Under the pieces are notes generated by a model, which was given only the letters and a program-made list of their open reading frames with translations, was not told the origin of the DNA and did not search any database. Positions 41,975 to 51,947 of a stretch of 64,000 nt of DNA are shown in pieces (within the stretch, counting starts at the first letter, position 1; each line of letters begins with the position of its first letter). The position numbers and the translations under genes were made by a program. This stretch comes from Chitinophagaceae bacterium (GTDB lineage: Bacteria; Bacteroidota; Bacteroidia; Chitinophagales; Chitinophagaceae): positions 21,877-85,876 of the forward strand of contig JADKJV010000014.1 of assembly GCA_016720825.1 (NCBI GenBank), given 5' to 3'.

Positions 41975-44900
41975 TTAGAAGTCAAGCCCCATCGCAAAAA
42001 ACCACATCGGCTTGCCCCTGAACACACCTTTCATTTCCCAGGCAGCATCTACGCGGAGGAAATAACCAAGGAGGGTGCTTCTGGCACCGAAGCCATAGCC
42101 ACCCGCAAAGGGTCCGATACCACCGGCTTTCAGTTTGATAAATAAAGGAGGCGCACCATAGGTTACACTGGGGCGTTCGAGTTTATCAAATTTGCCGTTC
42201 CAGGCAGTTCCCAGGTCAAAGAACTGAACGATCTGGAAATTGCGGAGGAAAGCGTTATTTATAGGTTTATTGAAGAAGGATGTAAATATGGGAACCCTGA
42301 CTTCACTGTTGATCACCGCTGCATTGTTACCATTAGCTACATTCTGTTTGAAACCACGGAGGTTTACGGCCAGCGACTGGTAAGAATATTCTGCATCCGG
42401 ATCAGGTTTGTTGGCGTTATTGAATTTCGGGAAAAGCCAGTTGTCTACACCACCGAGGTAGTAGATGAATTTTTGCTTGCCCCAGGAGAAGTCAGCTGCA
42501 GCGCGTACGGCCCAGATGATATTCCTGTAAATAGGCAGGTAATGCCTGGCGTCCACACCGAAATTAAATGTGTAAGGGAAACTGCCGGTGCCGCCAGTAC
42601 TTTTCTTACTGATCTGTGCATTATAGTCGATATAGGCTTTCCAGCGCAGGCCATTCCAGATATTCATGGCCGGGCTCACCGCATCATCATGTACGTATTC
42701 GATATGTGCGAGTGCATAACTCAAACGGTCGTCCTTGCCACCCAGCGATTCGTTGGGGAAGAACTCGTTCGCCATCTTCACATATTTATCTGTGCGGTAT
42801 GCGATGTTAAAACGCAGGCTCTTGATCCGGTTGAAAGGATAGGTCAGGCTGATCTGGTAGAGGTTAGAGAATCCCTTTACATTGAATTTGGTGGAATCAT
42901 CATACAACGGCGGGTTCTTCACCACATTCCTGTAATAAGTGATACCATAATCAATCCTTTTCTTGAGGTACTGCGTGGTTACCACATATTCATTGTTATT
43001 CAGGTCAGGACTGATCCTGAAGCCACCTGCAAATTTCCAGTCTTCAAATAAATCAGAGGTACCTACCCGGATAATGCCATTGAAAGGATCGCCATTACTC
43101 AGGTTAATCGGTCCGTTACCGCCCTGGTATGGCTGGAAGCGGCTGACGAGCACATTATTGTTGAAACCACTCACGAGATAATCGTTGAAGAATTTCGGCG
43201 GGCGGTATTCAAATACTTTGGCTTTTTTCAGCACGGGTTCTTTGGTGATATCCTGCACGCCGACCACATTACCCATGCGGGTGCTGTCCGTTTTGTCGTC
43301 GTTGAATTCACTGTTAAAGAAATCGTTTTGTTTTTTAGTGGCAGAATCACTCTTGGGTGTGAGTACGGCTGCTTTGGCCACGGCTTTTTTCTGTTCTTCA
43401 ATCAGCTTGCGCACATATTCAGAAGGCCGTGCATTGATATTCCTGCGACGGAGGTTGTTTTCATCCACTTTCAGGCGATAGAGCAGTTTTACGTTACCGA
43501 GTTTCACCACCTCACTCACCTGCTGGTTGTCGCCGGCCGTGCGTGTTTCAAGCAGGCTGCTCTGGTAGTTGGTGAGCGGGAATACATACGCGGAATCATT
43601 GGTGATGGAAACAAATCCAACCGAATCAATATCCGTTTTATTCCAGTCGCGCAGCACACTGTCCACTTCATTCTGCGGGGGATTATGCAGTACTTCATCA
43701 CCGATAAAGACCAGCGTATCCAAACCAGCCCTTTCGGTAGTAAAGAAACCGGCATACCGGTTGTTGATACCGTTCTCATCACTCACGAAAGTGAAATGGG
43801 AACTGTTATACTGGGAAGGGAAACGGGCATTGCCAAAACGCAGGTCGGTCAGTTTGGAAATCTGTTTGGTTTCTGCTTTGTTCCAGTTGTCAACCAGGTA
43901 AATATTATAATGACGGCCGGGAAGTGAATCATCACTGCTGGCAGCCTGTGCGGTCGGCCTGTTACTGGCGTAGAGGATACCGGTTTTATTGGGGAACGCT
44001 ACAAAGGAAGGATCAAGATCATCATACACATCGTTGGTGATCTGGTCAATCGTTTGCTTGTCAATTTTATAAACAAAGATGTCGGTTTGCCCGCTGCGCA
44101 CCGCACTCATCACAAGTGTGTTTGCATCCAGCATATACTTCATGTCCTGTACCTGGTCGAACGTTTTGATTTCCTGTTTGACGGTTTTGATCCGGTTCAG
44201 AAGGTCATATACAAACAGCTGGGTTTTGCCTTCATTATTATACAGCACTGCAAGCCGGGTGCCTTTGCCATCCCATGCGAGGATAGGATAATTGGGGTGC
44301 TTCAGGTCTTCGCGGGTGCGAACACCGAGTTTCAGGAGCACTTTGCGTGTTACAAAATTTTCCACCAGCACCACCTGGTAACGTCCCTGTTTGAATTCAA
44401 CAACAGCATACGTCATGCTGCGGGGAACCGGATTGGCGTTAAAGCGGATGAAATCCATCTTTTCAATTACTTCCGAAACGGCCAGCTGTCCTTTAGGAAC
44501 ATTGCGGCGGCCGCGGATATCCTTGAAATACTGCTGGGGGATTTCGTTCATGAAATCCTGCAGGATTACTTTGAATTTTTTCTTCGCAATTTTCAGTGAG
44601 GCATTATTCAGGTTGCGGTAGATACGGGCGAGATAGAGGAAATAAGTGGTCTTGCTCTTACCATATTTATCAGCGATGTATTTCCAGAAAGCATGACCGG
44701 CCAGGTTAGGATTGGAAAATGCAAACTGGTAAAAATTATTATACACCCCGCCGAGCATAACGGAACGGAGGTCGTCATCCAGAGAAGTGCTCCAGTTTTC
44801 TGCAGCATATTCGATATAACCATCGGTCAGCCATTTGGGGAGATCCAGTAACGCCTGGTTGGCGGCAAATTCACCGAGATCATCACCAAAAAGCACATTA

Positions 44901-45343
44901 TCCACTAATATTTTGGCAATACCCTGGCGGATCTGGCGGCGGAGGTTTTCATGGTTACCATCGAAGTACACCACCATTTTATTATTCACCAGTTTGGTTA
45001 CACCACCGGTGTTTTGCCAGTCAATGCCCAGTCCGATATTGGACTGCTGCATTTCATCGTAGTTATTGTACACAACGATATTGGCCCTGCGCTGCAGCCC
45101 GTATTCCACAAACTCTTCAATACCCGGCAGCTCTTCCTCGGCGATCTGGGCAACATACTTACCCAGTCCCAGCCCGTCCTGGCTGAAATAAGAGTTGAAG
45201 TTTTCTGTCTGGTAATATTTCCATTTGAATTTCTGGTACTGGACACGGTTCTTTCCGAATTCCACAGTATTGACCTGCGCATCCGCAACTACACAAAAGA
45301 GGAGGGCGAGGCAGGTAAACAGGGAGCTAATTTTCTTCATCAT
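41975..45343 (-). CDS. Giant TolB-propeller/outer-membrane barrel protein
   Basis: 1122 aa. Signal peptide MMKKISSLFTCLALLFCVVA, then an N-terminal domain with a gluzincin-like helix region (LRRQIRQGIAKILVDNVLFG, LPKWLTDGYIEYAAENWSTS, FWKYIADKYGKSKTTYFLYL), but with no HExxH motif in view. A beta-propeller follows (PNYPILAWDGKGTRLAVLYN, VQDMKYMLDANTLVMSAVRS, DLDPSFVAFPNKTGILYASN). After a disordered Lys/Asp-rich linker comes a 400-residue C-terminal BamA-like barrel (FNGIIRVGTSDLFEDWKFAG, YPFNRIKSLRFNIAYRTDKY, YLPIYRNIIWAVRAAADFSW, GARSTLLGYFLRVDAAWEMK), ending MGLDF. So it is anchored in the outer membrane and exposes a propeller. Conserved in Bacteroidota; cargo unknown. The signal peptide sets the start. 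Confidence 0.87.
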   Translation of the reverse strand: MMKKISSLFTCLALLFCVVADAQVNTVEFGKNRVQYQKFKWKYYQTENFNSYFSQDGLGLGKYVAQIAEEELPGIEEFVEYGLQRRANIVVYNNYDEMQQSNIGLGIDWQNTGGVTKLVNNKMVVYFDGNHENLRRQIRQGIAKILVDNVLFGDDLGEFAANQALLDLPKWLTDGYIEYAAENWSTSLDDDLRSVMLGGVYNNFYQFAFSNPNLAGHAFWKYIADKYGKSKTTYFLYLARIYRNLNNASLKIAKKKFKVILQDFMNEIPQQYFKDIRGRRNVPKGQLAVSEVIEKMDFIRFNANPVPRSMTYAVVEFKQGRYQVVLVENFVTRKVLLKLGVRTREDLKHPNYPILAWDGKGTRLAVLYNNEGKTQLFVYDLLNRIKTVKQEIKTFDQVQDMKYMLDANTLVMSAVRSGQTDIFVYKIDKQTIDQITNDVYDDLDPSFVAFPNKTGILYASNRPTAQAASSDDSLPGRHYNIYLVDNWNKAETKQISKLTDLRFGNARFPSQYNSSHFTFVSDENGINNRYAGFFTTERAGLDTLVFIGDEVLHNPPQNEVDSVLRDWNKTDIDSVGFVSITNDSAYVFPLTNYQSSLLETRTAGDNQQVSEVVKLGNVKLLYRLKVDENNLRRRNINARPSEYVRKLIEEQKKAVAKAAVLTPKSDSATKKQNDFFNSEFNDDKTDSTRMGNVVGVQDITKEPVLKKAKVFEYRPPKFFNDYLVSGFNNNVLVSRFQPYQGGNGPINLSNGDPFNGIIRVGTSDLFEDWKFAGGFRISPDLNNNEYVVTTQYLKKRIDYGITYYRNVVKNPPLYDDSTKFNVKGFSNLYQISLTYPFNRIKSLRFNIAYRTDKYVKMANEFFPNESLGGKDDRLSYALAHIEYVHDDAVSPAMNIWNGLRWKAYIDYNAQISKKSTGGTGSFPYTFNFGVDARHYLPIYRNIIWAVRAAADFSWGKQKFIYYLGGVDNWLFPKFNNANKPDPDAEYSYQSLAVNLRGFKQNVANGNNAAVINSEVRVPIFTSFFNKPINNAFLRNFQIVQFFDLGTAWNGKFDKLERPSVTYGAPPLFIKLKAGGIGPFAGGYGFGARSTLLGYFLRVDAAWEMKGVFRGKPMWFFAMGLDF

Positions 45344-45448
45344 ATTTGCTGTTTCGGGTATCTTATCAAATCGGTTCAAACATCATCCGGGCAGCCCGGT
45401 GTAAACAAAGAACAGCCCTTTTTTCCGGGATTGGCCGGAAGGGGCAAG

Positions 45449-45456
45449 TATCTTTG
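45449..45456 (+). promoter_or_regulatory. -7 element before the MBL-fold gene
   Basis: TATCTTTG, a perfect TAnnTTTG match, 46 bases before the ATG at 45502; a TTG lies 15 bases upstream. Confidence 0.5.
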
Positions 45457-45501
45457 CAGCCGGTTGTGGTTAATTTATTTAAAAGTACGAAAAAACCGTC
45501 C

Positions 45502-46143
45502 ATGTTAGCGATCAGGTCCTTTACATTTAGTCCGGTTCAGGAGAACACGTATCTCCTCTATAACGAGGAACATCAATGCTGCATTATTGACCCTGGCTGT
45601 TATTTTCCGGAGGAGCGGGAGGAATTAAAAACGGGCATTGAAAAGACAGGCCTGAGCCCCGTTTTGCTGCTTAACACCCATTGCCACCTCGACCATGTGT
45701 TCGGGAACAAGTTTGTGGCAGAAACCTGGGGTTTGCAGCTGCATATCCACACCCTCGAAAAACCGCTGCTTGACTTTGCCCCCCAATCGGGCCGTATGTG
45801 GCAGCTACCGTTCGACAATTACGAAGGCCCCTTGGTTTATTTAAAAGAAGGGGAATTTATCAAAATAGGCGAAGAAATCCTGAAAATCCTGCCGGTGCCG
45901 GGCCATTCCCCCGGGTCTGTTGCTTTTTATTATGAAAAAGGCGGGTTTGTTGTTGCCGGGGATGCTTTATTCCAGGGCAGCATCGGCCGGACGGATTTGC
46001 CGGGCGGGGATTTCGATACCCTGATCAACAGTATCCGGACGCAGTTGTTTACACTGCCGGATGAAACCGTGGTGTACTCTGGGCATGGAGCGCCAACTAC
46101 AATTGGAGAGGAAAAGAAGAGTAATCCTTTTTTTAACCACTAA
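45502..46143 (+). CDS. MBL-fold metallohydrolase (glyoxalase II-like)
   Basis: 213 aa metallo-beta-lactamase fold. Metal-binding residues: NTHCHLDHVFG (His-60, His-62, Asp-64, His-65), PVPGHSPGSVAFYY, VVAGDALFQGSIGRTDLPGG and YSGHGAPTTIGEE. The SIGRTDLPGGD stretch is typical of the YcbL/glyoxalase II-like subgroup, which hydrolyses thioesters; the exact substrate is not known. Start at 45502 (MLAIRSFTFSPVQENTYLLY) is the family start; the upstream open frame reads non-protein sequence. It diverges from the giant propeller/barrel gene. Confidence 0.93.
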   Translation: MLAIRSFTFSPVQENTYLLYNEEHQCCIIDPGCYFPEEREELKTGIEKTGLSPVLLLNTHCHLDHVFGNKFVAETWGLQLHIHTLEKPLLDFAPQSGRMWQLPFDNYEGPLVYLKEGEFIKIGEEILKILPVPGHSPGSVAFYYEKGGFVVAGDALFQGSIGRTDLPGGDFDTLINSIRTQLFTLPDETVVYSGHGAPTTIGEEKKSNPFFNH

Positions 46144-46228
46144 GGGCACAAAGAAATACACAAAGTGCACAAGGACTCAAACTTTGTGAACCTTGTGGGA
46201 TTCCTTTGTGCCCTTTGTGGTAAAAAAA
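46134..46228. repeat. Palindromic intergenic repeat, CACAAAG family (copy 4)
   Basis: TTAACCACTAAGGGCACAAAG, AATACACAAAGTGCACAAGG, then AACTTTGTGAACCTTGTG, GGATTCCTTTGTGCCCTTTG, TGGTAA. It lies between the two convergent stops, beginning in the last codons of the MBL gene. Confidence 0.85.
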
Positions 46229-46231
46229 ATT

Positions 46232-47737
46232 CTACACAAAGCGCTTTATAAAAGGAATCTTCTCCAACTCCTTCTTTTCAATTTTCGCCACGAAAATGGT
46301 AAAGAATCCCAGCAACGCCGTTGCCGTTCCCAGGTAAAACCAGTGGTTATCCCATACATACACCAGTCCGCGGTGGATGGCATAGATCAGCACAACCAAT
46401 ACCAGGTAGGCAATCAGTTTTTTCCGGGCATAAGGCACCGGGAAATGTTTTTGTCCCAGTACATAACTGGTAACCATCATAAATAAATAACAGCTGAATG
46501 TGGCGATAGCGGCCCCGAGGTAATGGAATTTCGGGATGAGGAGAATATTGAGGATAATCGTGATCACAGCGCCTGAGATGGTGATCATGGCGCCGGTCAT
46601 GTTTTTATGGGTCAGTTTATACCAGATACTGAGGTTATAATAAATGCCGAGGAATACATTGCCCAGAGCGAGTAAAGGCACAATGTATAAACCTTCTGCC
46701 CAGGCCCCTTTGTGAATGGCTTTGAAGAACCAGGCAAACACATCAATATACAGGCTGATGAACAGGAACATGAAGCAGGAGGCAATCACAAAAAATTTCA
46801 TGATGCGGGCATAGATACGCGGGGCATTTTCTTCCTTACTCCGGTTGAAGAAAAAAGGTTCGGCGGCCATGCGGAAGGCCTGGATCATTATGGTGATCAG
46901 CACCGCCAGCCGGTAAATATTACCAAAGATTCCCAGTTCATGTTTGGCTTGCTCATGTGGCAGGTCCACCACATGCTGGTAGATCAGGCGGCTGAGCATA
47001 TCATTCACCATGCCACCCAGTCCTACAATAACCAAAGGATAGGAATAGTGCATGATTTTGAGCCAGAGTGCCCGGTCGAACTGTAATCTGATCTGGAAAA
47101 ATTCTTTGCGCAGCAGGAAAAAAGTGAACACACTGCCACAGATATTACCGATCAGGTAGTAGCCGATCCCTGTATCCTTATTATAGAATTTTTCGATAAA
47201 GCTGCCGGGGTGGCTGTGAACATATTTCGGGATCAGGGCCATGAATAAAATCACCACCACAACATTCATCACTACACCGGATATCCGGGCAAAAGCATAC
47301 CGTTTGGGTTTGTTTTCCTGCCGGAGACGGGCAAAGGCCAGTGTGCTGATGGTGTCAAAAAAGATAATGACTGCCATCCAGGTGATATATTCCGGATGTT
47401 CTTCCAGGCTGGCCCAGCCGGCAATATTGTTTTTGAAGAACAGGAGAAGACCGGTGAAAAGAATCGTAGATCCGAATAATGAAACAGAAAGGGTGTTGTA
47501 TAATTTCTGTGCGTCCTGGTCCTGTGAAAACCTGAAATAAGCCGTTTCCAGTCCGTATGTAAACAGCACACTTAAAAAAGGAATGATAGCATATACCTGC
47601 GTGAGATCGGCGGTGCGGGAAGGCTGCGCAAAAATCAATGGCAGCGACAGGTTCATGAGGTAGCCCAAAAAACGGCTGGCAATGGTGGGTACACCATACC
47701 ACAAAGTTTGACCGGCCAGTTTTTTTATTCCACTCAA
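46232..47737 (-). CDS. Polysaccharide/lipid flippase (MATE-like, MurJ/Wzx superfamily)
   Basis: 501 aa with 12-14 predicted membrane helices spread over the whole length (e.g. GQTLWYGVPTIASRFLGYLM, YPLVIVGLGGMVNDMLSRLI, FFVIASCFMFLFISLYIDVF, GAMITISGAVITIILNILLI, IAYLVLVVLIYAIHRGLVYV). The N-terminal LWYGVPTIASRFLGYLMNLSL is typical of oligosaccharide flippases of the MVF family. It would export lipid-linked glycans of O-antigen or exopolysaccharide; there are no glycosyltransferase genes beside it, so the cargo cannot be stated. A long gap of 135 bp precedes it. Confidence 0.88.
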   Translation of the reverse strand: MSGIKKLAGQTLWYGVPTIASRFLGYLMNLSLPLIFAQPSRTADLTQVYAIIPFLSVLFTYGLETAYFRFSQDQDAQKLYNTLSVSLFGSTILFTGLLLFFKNNIAGWASLEEHPEYITWMAVIIFFDTISTLAFARLRQENKPKRYAFARISGVVMNVVVVILFMALIPKYVHSHPGSFIEKFYNKDTGIGYYLIGNICGSVFTFFLLRKEFFQIRLQFDRALWLKIMHYSYPLVIVGLGGMVNDMLSRLIYQHVVDLPHEQAKHELGIFGNIYRLAVLITIMIQAFRMAAEPFFFNRSKEENAPRIYARIMKFFVIASCFMFLFISLYIDVFAWFFKAIHKGAWAEGLYIVPLLALGNVFLGIYYNLSIWYKLTHKNMTGAMITISGAVITIILNILLIPKFHYLGAAIATFSCYLFMMVTSYVLGQKHFPVPYARKKLIAYLVLVVLIYAIHRGLVYVWDNHWFYLGTATALLGFFTIFVAKIEKKELEKIPFIKRFV

Positions 47738-47872
47738 AGGATAGGAAATTTTCCGGACAAATGTAAACCCTCCCCGGACAAAAACCGAATAATACCTCGG
47801 GCTGGGGGATTATTTAGGAGAATTGCAACGCTTTGGGCACTTGCGCTATCTTTATACTAAAATTTAACGTTT

Positions 47873-48508
47873 ATGCGAAAACTGGTACTCGGCGCCCTGG
47901 TTGCAATGTTTATCTCTGGTTCACTGGCCGCACAATCTTATGTCGGTTCACTGGAATACAATAAGAAAAAACAGGACGCTATCCTGATTGACCTGCCCTA
48001 TCCCCCTGAAGCAGCCCAGAATGCCATTACCCAGCGCTTTGAAAAACTGGGATACAAGCCTAAAGAAGAAAAAGGAATCCTGAACCGCGACAAAGGCATC
48101 CTGGTATACCGCTCTGCCTTTATGAATGAGATCAGCAATGGCAGTCTGGATTACCTCATTAAAGTGGAAAAGAAAAGCCGCAAGGAAAAAGACGAATGTG
48201 TGTTGTATATCACTGTTCAGAAAGACGGTGCACCTGTTACCAATATGGATGCGGATATAGCCGATCGTTTAAAATCATTCCTCAATAACCTGGTTCCTGA
48301 TGTGGAAGCTGCCAATCTGGAAATACAAATCAAAGACCAGGAAGATGTGGTGCTGAAAGCCGAGAAAAAACTCTCTGGTTTAAAAGAAGACCACGAAACG
48401 CTGGAGAAAAAACTGACGGATAATGAAAATTCGCAGGCAGAAACACAAAAAGACATCGAAAACCAGAAAATGCGTTTGGGTGAACTGAAAGGCAAGCGCA
48501 GGAACTGA
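47873..48508 (+). CDS. Exported protein with a C-terminal coiled coil
   Basis: 211 aa. Signal peptide MRKLVLGALVAMFISGSLAA with cleavage near AQSYVG. Residues 25-140 form a DUF-like alpha/beta domain (VGSLEYNKKKQDAILIDLPY, ITQRFEKLGYKPKEEKGILN, VYRSAFMNEISNGSLDYLIK), and residues 150-211 are a strong coiled coil with heptads (LEIQIKDQEDVVLKAEKKLS, LKEDHETLEKKLTDNENSQA). The TATCTTTA element 24 bp upstream is a possible promoter. No family name comes to mind. It is probably periplasmic and self-associating. Confidence 0.78.
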   Translation: MRKLVLGALVAMFISGSLAAQSYVGSLEYNKKKQDAILIDLPYPPEAAQNAITQRFEKLGYKPKEEKGILNRDKGILVYRSAFMNEISNGSLDYLIKVEKKSRKEKDECVLYITVQKDGAPVTNMDADIADRLKSFLNNLVPDVEAANLEIQIKDQEDVVLKAEKKLSGLKEDHETLEKKLTDNENSQAETQKDIENQKMRLGELKGKRRN

Positions 48509-49549
48509 TCAGAACGGATTGCTGAACCGCGGGTTCCTGATAAAACCTGAATCTGTTAGTGTTCTGAGGAATTCAATCAGGTCAATATTCTGGGAGTTGG
48601 TTAAACTGACTCCGCCTGTTAACAGCGGATCCAGTGTGGGTCCGGCCTGTACATTGGTGCGGTATTGGTTCATGGTTTGTCCAAGTGTAATAAAACGGCC
48701 ATCGTGCATGTAGTTGGCTGAGAAAACCAGGTTCCGCAGGCTGGGTACTTTGAATTTCAGTGAATCGTTTTTATCCCCGGTGACCAGCATCCTTCCATAA
48801 TCTTTCAATACATTATCTATTGGCAGGCCGTTATTGCGCAGGCTGAAATCTGTGAACAGGGGTTCCGGGTGGCAGCTGGCACATTTGTCTTTATAAATCT
48901 GGTAACCGCTGAGTTCCTGGTTGTTCAGGCTAAGACTTCCTTTCTTGTACTGGTCAAATCTTGAATTGGCAGATACCATGGTACCCGTAAACTGGGCCAG
49001 TGCCTTGCTGATAAACTCAGGCCTGATAAACGGGTATTTGAAAACTTTTTTAAACCGTTCCCGGTAATCAGGATCGGCCTGCAGTCTCCCGATCACCGTT
49101 TCAAAATTCTCTCCCATTTCCAGATGTCCGGTGATAGGCTGGTAAGCTTCCTCCAGCAGGCTTTTATATGCACCATCCCAGTGCAGCACCGGGCTCCATG
49201 CCAGGTTAAACAATGAAGGCGCGTTGCGTAAAGTATGTGAATCATGTACACCATGGCTGCGGTCGTGCGCGAATGTGCCGAAGGCTGCGACTTGCTGGTG
49301 GCAGGAAGCGCAGGCATGTTGTGTATCTGCAGAAAGCCGGCCATCGTAAAAAAGCCGGCGGCCGAGTTCAAAGCCTTCTTCCGTCAGGGGATTGTCTTCG
49401 AATTTATATAAAGGTTGGGGGAAGCCGGCAGGGACTTCCTGGGTGAGTGAAATTAATCCTTTGGCATCCTGGTTTTTTTTGCAGGAAAGCAACTGGGGCA
49501 GACTGATAGTCAGCAGTGTGATAATTAGTATGGCTAGTATTTTCTTCAT
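48509..49549 (-). CDS. Dihaem cytochrome c peroxidase family protein
   Basis: 346 aa lipoprotein (lipobox LLSC, Cys-23) of the CcpA/MauG family. Two CxxCH haem sites are visible: CASCHQQ (Cys-80, Cys-83, His-84) and CASCHPE (Cys-223, Cys-226, His-227). Typical companions are GRRLFYDGRLS, HTLRNAPSLFNLAWSPVLHW, DGAYKSLLEEAYQPI, YMHDGRFITLGQTMN. The family reduces H2O2 with electrons from periplasmic cytochromes, or modifies other proteins (MauG). The start at 49549 is set by the signal peptide. It is convergent with the coiled-coil gene, the stops touching at 48508/48509. Confidence 0.93.
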   Translation of the reverse strand: MKKILAILIITLLTISLPQLLSCKKNQDAKGLISLTQEVPAGFPQPLYKFEDNPLTEEGFELGRRLFYDGRLSADTQHACASCHQQVAAFGTFAHDRSHGVHDSHTLRNAPSLFNLAWSPVLHWDGAYKSLLEEAYQPITGHLEMGENFETVIGRLQADPDYRERFKKVFKYPFIRPEFISKALAQFTGTMVSANSRFDQYKKGSLSLNNQELSGYQIYKDKCASCHPEPLFTDFSLRNNGLPIDNVLKDYGRMLVTGDKNDSLKFKVPSLRNLVFSANYMHDGRFITLGQTMNQYRTNVQAGPTLDPLLTGGVSLTNSQNIDLIEFLRTLTDSGFIRNPRFSNPF

Positions 49550-49721
49550 GCGAAAGGATAACGCAAAAATCGTGATTTTGTGCGGGATGGGCATTGAAAC
49601 CAAAAAAGACAAACTTCATCAGGTAATCCGGTGAAGCCTGTTTGTAAAACTGATGGTTCAATTTATTTACTAATTATACAGGCGGGTTATTATCCTGGGG
49701 TGAAAATACATTCTGCAAAGC

Positions 49722-50892
49722 TCATTCCTCCCGCCAGCCGATGATTGTACATAACCAGGGCAAATCCACGGTTATCCATTTTCCGGATTGTGGTGTCCAG
49801 ACTTTAATCCCCGCCGGATATCCGAGATTGGAATCCTGTTCACCATAGGAAACTGCGATGGCTTTGTTGGTTATTGTAATATCGGTACACCAGAGTCTGC
49901 CGATTTCTTTTTCCTGGTAAAGGAGTAACTCGCCATAGTCATGGGCACTGTTATCAACGGAAAAATCATGGCCATACTGCCAGGCAGGATAGGGCCGCAG
50001 TTTACGGGCTGCAGTATCCAGTAAAAATTTATTCATCGAACTGGACCGGTAAATCAGCTGGCCAATTCCATCTATCTGGATGCGGTCGTTCGACCAGAGC
50101 TTTCAGAGAGTCCAGTTTATCAAAAAAGCTGTTAACGCCTGTCAAGGTATTATATACCCGCAGTTCCACATCAGATTTTATCGCACCTGTTATTGGATGT
50201 TTTATCCGGTGTACTGAATACAGGAACTCGGTGTCGTTAAGCCAGTATGTGAAAATGGTTGGAAACTGGCTGTCGGTAAATAGATTTGGGCCACTGCCTG
50301 CATCTGCCACCACCACCTGGCTTTTTCTTGTAGCGGTTTGGATGAGTTTGAGTTTGTACGGAATGGCAGACTGATCCACTTCCAGGTATTGTTTTTTATC
50401 CGGGGAATAACGGTTGTCGCGCTCTCTTTCTTTGTGATTGATATATCCGTATTTGCCGGTTTTCAGATTCAACACCATATAGCCGGTACCTGTAAAAATA
50501 TTGTCATGATGAAAAAGAATGGTATCGCCATAAGCTTCTATAAATTGATCTGTTTCACCCAGCAGCAGGCGGCGTTCTTTCATGTCAATCACATTTCCAA
50601 CACCTGAGATCACATACCGGTTTTGGTGAATAAAATTAGACCCCAGGTCAAAACGTACGTAAGAACCCAGATACCCTTTGCGACTTGTTGGATATCCAAC
50701 AAGGGTATCTTTTGATACAAAGGCACCATCGGAGAAATGATAGGCAGTCAGGTAAGTGAAGTTGCCGATTTTTGGTGAATCAACCCGGTACTCCGCAACA
50801 ATGAGTGCTTGCCTGAGTGGTTGCTGGGCGCAGGATTGCAGGAAAATGAGCAGCTGGCTCAACAGAAATATGATATTATAAGGCCTTCGCAT
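49722..50892 (-). CDS. Lipoprotein of unknown function, frame broken near 50085
   Basis: A lipoprotein of about 390 aa: signal MRRPYNIIFLLSQLLIFLQS with C next (lipobox LQSC), then a beta-rich protein (FTYLTAYHFSDGAFVSKDTL, VGYPTSRKGYLGSYVRFDLG, YRVVNLKTGKYGYINHKERE, LNDTEFLYSVHRIKHPITGA), likely a propeller or sandwich. Two frames are involved: the first reads to 50029, and the second (49722-50036) continues RIQIDGIGQLIYRSSS MNKFLLDTAARKLRPYPAWQ. Changing one base near GTCGAACGACC (complement of about 50085-50095) joins ALVDDRIQIDGIG. No known family. A real truncation is possible, but the reading of a second coding segment argues against it. Confidence 0.72.
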
Positions 50893-51051
50893 GGAAAAGC
50901 AAAGATAGAACACTGGGAAGTGTTCCGAATGAGCGGGACAACAGTTTGCCAGTTGTACGTTGCCGGAAATTAAACCGGATACAGAAATGCAGTGAAACCT
51001 TGAACGATGGGGCAAGAATACTGAGAGGGAAGAATATCAAAAGCCCACCGT

Positions 51052-51447
51052 TTAAAAATTAAACTTCTTCCGGCCTTGTTTAATTTCCGATTTGTATTTC
51101 TTCGATTCCAGTCTTCTTTCTTTGGATGCTTTGCTTTGTTTCGTTGCGATCCGTGGTTTCTTTTTCTCCAGGGCCTTTCTCACCAGTTCCTGCATCCTTT
51201 TGATCACTTCTTCTTTATTACCGAGCTGGCTGCGGTGGGTTTGGGATTTCAGCTGGAGATATCCCTCGGCGTTGATGCGGTTAGACAATTTTTCGAGAAG
51301 CAGCGTTTTCTGGTCGTCACGCAGGGCAACAGAAGAAGCAATATGCCAGTTGCCAATCACAGCCGTTTCGACTTTGTTTACGTTTTGTCCGCCTTTACCG
51401 CCGCTGCGGGTGGTCTGGAATGATATTTCGTGAATCGGGATATTCAT
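51052..51447 (-). CDS. arfB: Alternative ribosome-rescue factor ArfB
   Basis: 131 aa peptidyl-tRNA hydrolase that frees stalled ribosomes. The catalytic GGQ loop reads QTTRSGGKGGQNVNKVET (GGQ at 19-21), and the C-terminal tail is the long basic helix (KEEVIKRMQELVRKALEKKK, ASKERRLESKKYKSEIKQGR) that enters the mRNA channel. No codon-recognition domain is present, which separates it from release factors 1/2. Start is ATG 51447 (MNIPIHEISFQT). It diverges from dtd. Confidence 0.96.
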   Translation of the reverse strand: MNIPIHEISFQTTRSGGKGGQNVNKVETAVIGNWHIASSVALRDDQKTLLLEKLSNRINAEGYLQLKSQTHRSQLGNKEEVIKRMQELVRKALEKKKPRIATKQSKASKERRLESKKYKSEIKQGRKKFNF

Positions 51448-51494
51448 GATCTGCGTTGGTTTCAAATTTACCGCCAATCCTTTAACTTTCGTGC

Positions 51495-51947
51495 ATGAGA
51501 GTGGTAATACAAAGAGTCAGCCGGGCATCTGTGACGATCGAAGGCCAGGTTAAGTCATCCATCAGCCGCGGATTGCTGGTGCTGGCCGGTTTTGAAGACG
51601 CCGATACAGCAGAAGATATTGAGTGGATCAGCGGGAAGATCGTCAACCTCCGCATTTTTGATGATGAGGCCGGGGTGATGAATAAATCTGCCATTGAAAC
51701 GGGCGGGGAGATACTGCTCATCAGCCAGTTTACCCTGCACGCCTCTACCAAAAAAGGCAACCGCCCTTCTTATATTAAAGCCAGCAAACCGGATGTGGCG
51801 ATACCATTATATGAATCGTTGATTGCCCGGCTGGAAACTGATTTGGGAAAAGCCATCGGGACGGGAACATTTGGGGCGGATATGAAAGTGGAGCTGGTGA
51901 ATGATGGACCGGTGACGATAGTGATGGATACAAAGAATAAGGAATAA
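51495..51947 (+). CDS. dtd: D-aminoacyl-tRNA deacylase
   Basis: 150 aa. Removes D-amino acids and glycine from mischarged tRNA. The two signature motifs are present: SQFTLHASTKKGNRPSY and the cis Gly-Pro end GAFGADMKVELVNDGPVTI. N-terminus MRVVIQRVSRASVTIEGQVK and GLLVLAGFEDADTAEDIEWI are typical. A TAACTTTC box (one mismatch to TAnnTTTG) ends four bases before the ATG. The gene ends at a palindromic repeat. Confidence 0.96.
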   Translation: MRVVIQRVSRASVTIEGQVKSSISRGLLVLAGFEDADTAEDIEWISGKIVNLRIFDDEAGVMNKSAIETGGEILLISQFTLHASTKKGNRPSYIKASKPDVAIPLYESLIARLETDLGKAIGTGTFGADMKVELVNDGPVTIVMDTKNKE

